64,000 nt of DNA from Onthophagus taurus (Eukaryota > Arthropoda > Insecta > Coleoptera > Scarabaeidae). Under the pieces are notes generated by a model. It ran no database searches, was not told the origin of the DNA, and worked only from the letters and a program-made list of their open reading frames with translations. Positions within the stretch are counted from its first letter, which is position 1. The number at the start of each line of letters is the position of its first letter. Shown here piece by piece: positions 55,241-64,000 of the stretch. The DNA lies in contig NC_091972.1 of NCBI RefSeq assembly GCF_036711975.1, positions 33,113,001-33,177,000 on the forward strand. The letters are read 5' to 3'. A program made the translations under genes and the position numbers.

Positions 55241-57340
55241 GATTATAAAAATCATAAATATATATCAGTCATGACTCTCAGCATCTGCTTTGAATTTGAA
55301 AAATCTGGGCAGCATCAGCAAATTGTAGGTAGAAGTATCCGTAATAAATAACAATCAATGTGTCAAATGGTACTATATTTATCAGATTTCTAATTGCAAA
55401 AATACACTTATTAAGCTTTCCGGATCTTATATACCAAAAACGTAAAGTCAAACGTTCAAATATAACCTAAAGCTTATACCTTAAACTTCTTCATTGTTTT
55501 TATCTACGCCAAATTATTGCTACATTCGCGATAAATCTAGTTTGATAAAATCAAGTCTACTAAACTACTAATTATTAAGCAATTCATCCACTTTAACCAA
55601 AGTATGTTTACTTATTCATTTATTGGGTATGCCATAATTTTAAAATTTTACTTCTCCATGTCATTAATTAATGAAAATTTTTTGTTCTAATTAAGAAATT
55701 CTTTTGTTATTCATGTCACAAAACAAAGACAATTTTGGTGATTTTGCTGCTTAAAATTCATACTGATGATGACTCAATGGACGATTACCAACGGAATTTT
55801 TTGGATGATTCGACTATCTACAATTAGATGTGTTCAAAAAGTGATCGTTCGTTCTTAATTCGAGATATGCTTAAATAATCACCTAGCATCCAATTATTCA
55901 TCTTCAAGCTTAGCAACCGTTTCAAATACAAAATAAAAATAATTTAACTATTGTAAACACACTTAGATATATCATAATTTCTGGACAGTTCAATTATTCC
56001 CCTAAAAAAAATTTTGATCATTATAATTTGAAGTAATTTACTCTACATAAAAAGGTATCTACAAAAATTAAATATAAACGCAAAAAGTTATTTTAAACTT
56101 TTCAACAGCAAAAAGTTGCTTTTAAAATACACGCTTGTCAAAATCTTCTAAACGCAATCTACGATATCTATAAATAATACCTTTTACAAAGATTAAGCAT
56201 TATAGCGCAACTTTTTGATAACGTGTTTATAGTAATAATACAACACCTGTTTAGATTATATTTGTAGATTGTGACCGTTTAAGCAAAAATTCATAAAACA
56301 CCTGGACGACAACATTTTTTTTGTCTATAATTAGAAATTTTTAAACGTTGGTATGAATAAACCAGTAGAATCAAATAATCCCAATAAAAAAATTAAAATA
56401 TATGATGAACAAAAATGATAATTGTTTCCGTAAATATCATTTTTGTATGTTAGTAAGTATCATTATCACATTGCGTAGATTCCAATAATAATAAGATAGG
56501 AATGCTAATTATTTACGTTTCCTCTCCTATTTCTGGATGAATTATTTTTGAATACAAATAGAAAATAAGCGGACACCATATGCCCAAGAGCGCGAGGGCC
56601 CATTATTCAGAATTAAAGAGTACACAGGTAGGGGTGCTTCTATTTGTATTCAAAATACCTACGCGTTCGTTTCAGGCGTTTTTTTTAATTGCATATTCGT
56701 GTTGGTATAGACAGGGAAAAGAACTACGCGATTTAAAAAAAGGGATTATTTTTGTTTACATATTAGCTGTTCTGCGTTTTTTTAAGCGACTAGAAAGAGA
56801 TATTCTTTAAAAAAACTTTCACAAACGCAGAGATATGTATTTATAGTAAGTCTATATTATTTTGAAAAATTTTAATGTTGCGACTGTTTTATTAGTTAGA
56901 TAATTTATTTGTTAAATACTTATCAATATAATTAGTTTTTTATCCATTGTGCTTATTATACAATTTGTTTAAAATGTAATATCTAATAGGTTTCCACAAT
57001 TAAAAGGAATCTCTTGAATTATCTTCATGGTAAAATCAAAATTTAAAAGTTTACAATTTATATCTCAAAACCTGCATTCAAATCCCAAAAAAATATTCCA
57101 TCTATGAAATGAAGATTTCCAACACCTGCTCCTGAAAAATCTTGTATAATAGCAGTTATCTACACAAAAATACAATCTTGCGACCTGTACGAACACAGTT
57201 TTTGCTGTCAACTATGAATAAAATGCTCTTTCGCGTATAGTTGTGGAACTGCATAGGTAACCAAGTCATCCAGTTTTGCTTCTACTCTCTAAGTGAAATA
57301 AATCATCAAAAATATTTGAAATTTGTACTACCGTTCATTA
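55241..57340. other. 2.1 kb without a recognised gene
   Basis: AT-rich sequence. The frame at 56580-56810 (76 codons) shows no domain. Confidence 0.4.
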
Positions 57341-57342
57341 TA

Positions 57343-57711
57343 CAGGGTGATTCTCAACCTATACGCGTAAACTTGGAGATTCCTCATGACAAATAATGAC
57401 TAAAAAAAATTGTAGAAAAAGTTGTTTAGTATGCTAGATATCCGATATAATCGGCGAGATCTAGATAATATGCGCCCCATTGTGTATAGAAAATATGGTA
57501 AATAATTTCCAACACGTAAATTATGATTTATTTTTGCTGTGATGTTATTTTAAAATGTTCTATATATTCTTGATTTGAAAGTAAATATCACGGATATCTA
57601 GGAAACAAAAAAGCGTTCACTCACAATTATTTCGCCTATTAGTCATTATTCGTCATGAGATGAGGAATAAATCCCCAAGTTTATGGGGATTATAGGTTGA
57701 GAAGCACCCTG
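57343..57711. mobile_element. mariner-type MITE
   Basis: Inverted ends cagggtgattctcaacctat and (complement) cagggtgcttctcaacctat with TA on each side (57341-57342, 57712-57713). Arms stay similar for about 60 nt (aaacttgg, cctcatgac, aataatgact). Confidence 0.75.
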
Positions 57712-57713
57712 TA

Positions 57714-59400
57714 TTTGCTATTCATTGTCAGATTTTCCATTTAAGTTTCCGTTTCTATGACGGAATCCTGGTTATTTTTTTAGTCCTTAAAAATTGTTTA
57801 GCAATCCTGGATATGACGAGTGAGAATTATAGTGTTCAACACATTTTCCGTGGTCATGGTGATGACACAAGCCTTTTGTTCCACTTTCTTACTCTTGATT
57901 CCAAGCTAATTTGCTTTCTGACATGTGACGAAGGCATTTTACCTTGGAAGCCAATTGTTTTAGAATTTAAACTAATTCAGATGTCCTGTAAGCAACTATA
58001 GGTTACACATTTATGTGAAAAGCTTTATTTCCATCTTTTTGGGATGGACAATGCATGTTTGGTTGTAACGTTAAGTGTTACCCAATCTAGAGGAAAATCA
58101 GGATTGTTACATTGTCAGTACAATCAAAAGCTATAAAATTATCTGGGTATGACTCCACAGTAACCCCTGGTTTTCTATCCTAGCTACAGTCTCTGGTGAA
58201 ACATCTTTTAAAGTAACACTACCGCTCTTAATTTTATGATTCTTTGTTTTAGAGTACTATCTGTATCTGTACAGTCGTAGAAGGTCGGTGAAACATTACG
58301 TTTTAGTAAAGCCTCGTTCATGTTGTATACGTAGATTTATCTAAAGGACCTTCAATGACATTTTTATGTTGAAATCTTTTTCAAAGTCGCGATGTTCATC
58401 TATATCATAAAAAATGCATTATTAGTATAAATTTCTTTTATAAAATCATTTTAATATTAGTAGTAAAACAATAACATTTATATTTTTTAGTAAAAGAAGA
58501 TTTAAGATATAATTTTGTGCAAAAATCTCAGCTTTCATAAATATGTCAAAGACAATTTCTTCAAGTTAAACATTTGATCTCAATGTGAATCTTAGAAATG
58601 TATCGATTGTCACATTTCCTTTACAAAATTCTTTCAAACCCAGTCAATATATTTTATATTTACTGAAATTCCTCGACTTGCGACGGAATTCCGTTCCAAT
58701 AACTTCGTCGTAAGACGATTTTGTCGAAACTCGAGAAAAGGAAGTAACTTAAATGTTATAAAATGAAAAAAAATATAAATAAAATTCTATAAAAAATCGT
58801 AAAGGGTTTTAATGAAAATGTTGTTTGCTTTTTAATTTTGTATATCTCTTAATAACATGTTATTGCTTCTTGAATTAATTTATTGACATAAGCGAAACAA
58901 GCAATGTCTTGATCCAAACTTACAAGTAACTTGAGGCCTTGGTTAAATTTTGAAACTACTCCTCAAGTTAATTAAATTTTGATTGCTAAGGTCAACTTCG
59001 TCGTAGTTTGCTAATTCTTTAACACTTTAAATATTATTCCGTTACTTCTTCCCAAGACGGTTCAATATTTTTGATGCATTAGCATTTTTTTCAAAATTCA
59101 CGTAAAGTTATTTGTCCGTCATCCATTACGATTTTTTCTTGTTAGAAAGTAACCTTGATCCATGATGCAATTCGTCAAAGTTATCAAGCAGTGGCTGGAG
59201 CATCAACTAATATTCGATATAATATAAACGATGTAATTTGTGCAAAAACAATAACGATATTTGTGCCCAGTATGTGTTTATTTTCTAATTTGAAACAATA
59301 AATAAGTTCTTGTTTTTTTATTAATCTTAAAGTCCTGGAAATTTTATCTTGTAGAGTAGTTTATGTTAAATCTCTTAATACCTCGATCTATGATGGTAAG
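57714..59400. other. no gene recognised; possible transposon remnants
   Basis: Faint minus-strand coding-like pieces (GSVTLKDVSPETVARIENQG near 58200) were not identified. cctcgacttgcgacggaatt at 58670 and cgtcgtaagacg nearby resemble ends of pogo/Tigger elements, but no partner end was found. Confidence 0.3.
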
Positions 59401-59419
59401 CTTTTTGTAGTGATATTGT

Positions 59420-60745
59420 TTTTAGACGAAAAAGTCTTCGGTCTCTCATAAGAAGAATGGTGGTAGTGTTGTTGTGGCTATACGAAGAAGTGTTTCCGCT
59501 ACAGTTCTACCAGAATTAACGAACGATGCTCAAAATTTGTGGCTCTTCGTTCATGTTGGTGATAAACGAGTGTTCTTGTACTGTGTCTATCTTCCTCACA
59601 GTGATCCTGTTCCTTTTACTATGTTCCTGCAACAATTGCCACACATCGAAGAGCTTTCTCTTCAAACAGTAGATAACTTTAACTTACCTAATATTTCATG
59701 GCAGCAATTACCCTCCGGGTATCTGGTTTCTATCGCCGGTAATGATGATCGTTCAAGGGAATTTCTGTTAACGTTTTCTTGTTGTAATCTTGTACAATTT
59801 AATAACATTGTGAACTATAATAGTAGATCGCTTGAATTAAGTTTGTGTAATGTTGATCCGCTTGTTTGCATTGATGTCCCTGCCTTGGAGTTTAATTACC
59901 AGTTTAATTGTCAACTGCTTTTACAGATTAGTTCTTATACCAATTTTATATTTAGTCCAGCAGACTTCCATAATATTAAAAATGCTTTGTTAATTGTAAA
60001 CTGGAATGTAATACTTAAAAATCGTAATGTTAATCAAAGTGTTATCGAATTTTATGACCATGTCAATCGTATTATTATTGAGAACGTCCCGAGTGTTGTT
60101 TCCGGTAAACACCGTTGTCCTAGATGATATTCAATTTGTTTCTAGTGTTAAGGATCTAGGCATCAATACTGTATTCAATTATGTTTCCGTTGTTTGGAAT
60201 CCTGTGTATGCTTTGTACATTAACCGCCTTGCGGGGTTGCAGAGAAGGTTTGTTCCGCATTTAGCTCACAAATTTAACCTACCATACAGTTCGTACGAGA
60301 ATATACTGTCTATGGTTTACGAACGCTACGTGGACATAAAACTGGCACTGATATGTTGTTCTTTCATAAATTGATTAACGAATTGGTTGATTCACCTAAT
60401 CTCGTGAATCGTATTTCATTCCTTGTGGCTAACTATTCTACTATATTTTAATTCGCTGTATACTCGTATAATGAGTACATACAATCGTTGCTCTTCAGAC
60501 GCGGCAATTTTTGTTTTATCGTTTATTAATTTTTTTTGTGTTATTTGTAAATTGAACGTGTATCAATATTACTTCGAGATTTTATTAATTTATTTTGAAT
60601 ATCATTCCTATATACATACTTCCTTAAAACTGTAAATGAGTTCTTTTGTTTTACTATTCTTTGTTTTTGTCTTGTTAGTGGTACTATTGTGGGGATTACC
60701 TTGTATGTATCACGAATAATGTATAAATAAATAAAATTAATATGT
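59420..60745 (+). mobile_element. LINE fragment: endonuclease joined to RT C-terminus
   Basis: The endonuclease-like frame 59474-60127 (VAIRRSVSATVLPELTNDAQ, LYCVYLPHSDPVPF) is followed after a jump near 60120 by the pol C-terminal part (VVWNPVYALYINRLAGLQRR). The whole RT core is absent. The 3' end is an A/T-rich tail with aataaataaaattaa near 60735. Confidence 0.6.
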
Positions 60746-60749
60746 TTTA

Positions 60750-62950
60750 TAATATTTAAAATATTTAATAATGTTTTAGCAGTATTAATCTTAATAATGC
60801 TAAAACAATAACTTTCATATTTTCAGAAAGAAGATTTTTGCTTTAATTTGGTGCAAAAAATATTGTCTATTTTAGTCTGAATTAAATGGAGTGCAATACA
60901 TCTCAGTTTTTCGTATTTTTATATGACATTGATGGATTAACATTTGTAAAACATCCATCAATGGACATTGATAATGGAATATTAAATTTAAATATTCCAG
61001 AAATCAAGTTCCACATTGTGATAAGATTTCTCAAGTACCTATTAAAGGACATATTTCCTTTTTATAAATATTTATTCATTATTTGTTTCAATCAGTACAC
61101 CAGCAACAGGGACAAGAAAGAGGGGAGACAAGATTAGAGCTGTGCTCTAATCACACGTTCATCTTATACAAAGAGAAAGTATATTGGTAAATAAAATTTT
61201 TAATACCACAACGAAGGACAAATTATAATTAAATAATAAATTAACATTACGTCATTTTTAGGTCACACTATACTCATCGTGTTGAAGACAGACATGTTAT
61301 TGAAATATAACATTAAAAAGGCACCAAAATTCATGTTGAATGGGCTTAGCTTAAATTATTACATGAAGAAAGAATTTTCTTATCTCGGACGTCGCATACT
61401 TTCGAACCAACCTGGATAGTTTAAGTCAACTTTTATTTTTATTCTTCCGATCCCTTTGTCATACTTTAAAAAACCGAAACAATTATTACGCAGATATTAT
61501 TTAAAATAAAATAAAATTTCATCCTTTCCATAACGTGTGTTTTTCACTTAAAATTGTCCAAACTATTTTGAAGTTGCTGTAAGTCTAAAGTTAAGATCCA
61601 ACGAAAAGCCCGGATCGCAAACGTTTCGTATTATTCTAATCGTTCTGAGCTAAGAATGGTAACTACACAGCTCAATGACACCTACTTGAATGAGATCTCG
61701 ACAAATTCCCATGTTAATTAGATTAAAATTAGATTTCATAATGGCGAAACAAACTTAGAAAAGGTATTAAATTAGAAAAAGAATATATTAAAAAAACAAT
61801 TTCCAGTATTTCATAAAATTGTGTTTAAAATTGATTTACTGAAATTGTTTCAAAAATTGTATGTAAATCCGATAAGTTCGTAATTACAGTAATTTCCACT
61901 AATTTGGGTTGACAATAATAATAATCAGTATTGAAAATAACGTCGTAATTGAATGATTAATAAAATATAGAATAAATAATGTAGATTTAAAATATAAATA
62001 ACTTTAAAAACAGCCGTTTATATAAATAATAAATTGTTTGTTAAATTTAAATTATTAATACAAAATATTTATTTTCCATCACTAAACATTTTCTGAACAG
62101 TAAACTAATACGGGTGTAGTTGCAATAATTTCAACGCACTTCAATTAAATTTATTGCATCGATTTTTTGTAAATTAATCGCAGTGAGACAAAAGAGGTAA
62201 ACACGTAGTACATTAATAATTCTCGTAAAATTCCGCGTAATGTTTATGAAACAGTTTTCAACCAGATCAAATCGTTCAAAAGCCATACAGCGTAAAGCAA
62301 GCAGTAAAAAAATTATTTGCAGGAAATGCTAAATATAAAAACACATAAATATTTAGAATGTTTTGTAATTCACTCATTAATTTATGTTTACTATTAATTT
62401 ATACATTATCTTACGAGTAATACAGAGAGATTTTGAATGCAACATTTAATCTTATCTTTAGATATCCTCATTCCAATATAGTGATATATTTTACTATTAA
62501 GAGTGTTATTAAAAAAATATCGATTTCAGTTTGTTCTTTTATAAGAAGCAAACAGTTGGGCTTCTCCCATCATTTTATGATATATTTATAAAAGAAATGT
62601 TATTCACATTTTAAATAAAAACTTATGTATTATTATTAACATTTATAAAGGTTATAACACCTTCGTTTAGCTAATCGGTGTAAATGGCAAAACAATTTCT
62701 GAAACACTGTAAAATCTTTTTCATCAGAGAGAAAGCGCAAAAACATTTTTGAAATGATGAACTAAGATTTAAAAAAGAGATATGGCAAATCCTTACAAAT
62801 AACGTGTTGTTCAAAGATCATCGTAGTAGAAGTTAATAGATGCAACACTAGAATCGTGTTAACTGTAACTCGATTTCAAAGTCTTCTACAATTTCATCCA
62901 GCCTGTACATATTGATAAAACTCTCGATTTGGTCTTGCTTCTTCAAACCT
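60750..62950. other. 2.2 kb without a recognised gene
   Basis: AT-rich. The frame at 60886-61137 (83 codons, starting MECNTSQFFVFLYDIDG) has no recognised domain. The segment at about 60775-60870 repeats 58440-58530 in part. Confidence 0.4.
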
Positions 62951-62959
62951 GAATTTTTA

Positions 62960-64000
62960 AATTACACACTCAGACATTACAGATGACGATTACCATCTGG
63001 CATTACTACATACAATTGTGGTAACGATGCCTGCGCATTTGATAACTCGAGATGTACACCGTGACGCCCGGTACTGCTTCAAGAGAGCTTATCTACCTGA
63101 CTTATACGACAAAAACGCACCACCATATTCATTGTAATGAAAAAATTCATTACAGATATCATCGCACAAGTTTCAGTCGGGATTTTAAGTCACGTATACG
63201 ACAGGATCGTCGAGTATATGTCAAATCTTTGGAAAGGGACATAAAAAAAAATCAAAAAACTTTGGCGTTTTGTTAACAAGAACAGAAACAATGTAAGATC
63301 TCCAGGCTCTCTCAAGTAGGCCGGTGAAACTGTGTCCGATTTGCCAACAGTAGTTAACTTATTTGCCGATCATTACGAGGCTATGTATTGTCCTACATCA
63401 ATGGAAACTACTAGTAACGATCACGCTTTTAATGATATTAATTCGGTCACCTTCGGTATCTACGAAGTGAGTTAAGACGAAATGGTTCATCTTTCAAAAA
63501 TTTCAAGGCAAAGGCTACAACGGGTCCAGATGGAATTCCTGCATTTTTAGTCAGACTGTGCCCCTGTACTCTTACATCCGCTCTTACATATTTTCAATCT
63601 AATAATCAAAAACTCTGAATTTCCAACGATATGGAAATTGAGCAGAATTTGCACAGTTTTCAAGAAGGGAGATAACTGCTGCGTAACGAACTATCGGCCA
63701 ATAGTCATCATCAATAACTTTGCAAAGCTATTTGAACAAATTGTATAAAATACGCAAATCGCGTCTTGCAATACCAATACTGTGATATTGGTTGCAGATT
63801 TGCAATGATGACGTCGGGTAAGATAATTAATTAACACCGTGTATCTGCCGCACTGGACTACCGTGGACAAGTTAATGTAATTTACACCGATTTCTCACGG
63901 GCATTTGACTGTTTCGATCTTTCGTTGTTGACGATGGAACTGGAGAAATTTTGGTGCGATTGCCCACTTATACATCTCCTTAAGTCTTATGTGTCTAATC
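62960..64000 (+). mobile_element. LINE fragment running off the right edge
   Basis: Plus strand: SFSRDFKSRIRQDRRVYVKS, LPTVVNLFADHYEAMYC, FKKGDNCCVTNYRPIVIINN then FAKLFEQIV, and VIYTDFSRAFDCFDLSLLTM near 63880, which is the RT up to its first catalytic Asp region. Frame breaks (for example at 63475 and 63745) show it is dead; the rest is outside the window. Confidence 0.65.

Noticed and set aside
57813-58001. 62-codon frame that looked protein-like
   Set aside because: No domain recognised, no neighbouring exons, and stops on both sides.
58670-59000. pogo/Tigger terminal repeat
   Set aside because: Only one end-like sequence (ctcgacttgcgacggaattc) was found and no transposase, so it is not listed as an element.

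Overview
The window looks like a stretch of an AT-rich, transposon-dense insect chromosome, possibly a beetle (the order is a guess). Host introns are mostly 51-70 bp with GT-AG borders, one gene is a close counterpart of Drosophila baiser (TMED10), and the mobile DNA mix (Jockey/CR1-like LINEs, hAT, Tc1/mariner, PIF/Harbinger, piggyBac remnants, palindromic repeats) is typical of insects. No prokaryotic or organellar feature and no tRNA, rRNA or CRISPR array was seen.

Host genes. Three protein genes can be rebuilt by hand from splice sites and reading phase. (1) A complete BTB-BACK-Kelch gene on + (333-11415, 7 coding exons, 562 codons); its introns hold nearly all the repeats of the first 10 kb. 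(2) TMED10/baiser on - (19776-20797, 5 exons, 206 codons), a p24 cargo receptor of the early secretory pathway. (3) A full NPC1-family sterol transporter on - (21257-43959, 20 coding exons, 1229 codons), whose large introns contain most of the remaining repeats. The NPC1 stop and the TMED10 start are about 460 bp apart, head to tail.

Layout. 1-11.5 kb: the Kelch gene with a MITE, a hAT remnant, Jockey-like and other LINE remnants, a foldback and a small palindromic element in its introns. 11.5-19.5 kb: repeats only (1.4-kb long-TIR mariner-type element, a LINE with ORF1 and RT on -, a nearly readable hAT transposase, MITEs). 19.7-20.8 kb: TMED10. 21.2-44 kb: NPC1; intron 16 holds a nested hAT with a palindrome cluster, intron 8 holds a striking composite (two hAT-type MITEs flanking exactly ten 173-bp satellite units, with a perfect 8-bp duplication outside), and intron 3 holds decayed LINE and piggyBac remnants. 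44.9-64 kb: no host gene recognised; one LINE with an intact 935-codon EN-RT frame, several LINE fragments, decayed tandem repeats, a 3.6-kb PIF/Harbinger element filled with other elements, a mariner-type MITE, and a LINE running off the right edge.

Best leads: the satellite-carrying composite at 32785-34891, the palindromic elements with 11-12-bp target duplications (10.3 and 22.5 kb) and the related hairpin cluster at 23.3-24.2 kb, the predicted 4-nt first coding exon of NPC1, and an upstream reading frame overlapping the Kelch start. All positions were read by eye; exon borders rest on GT/AG sites plus phase agreement, not on transcripts.
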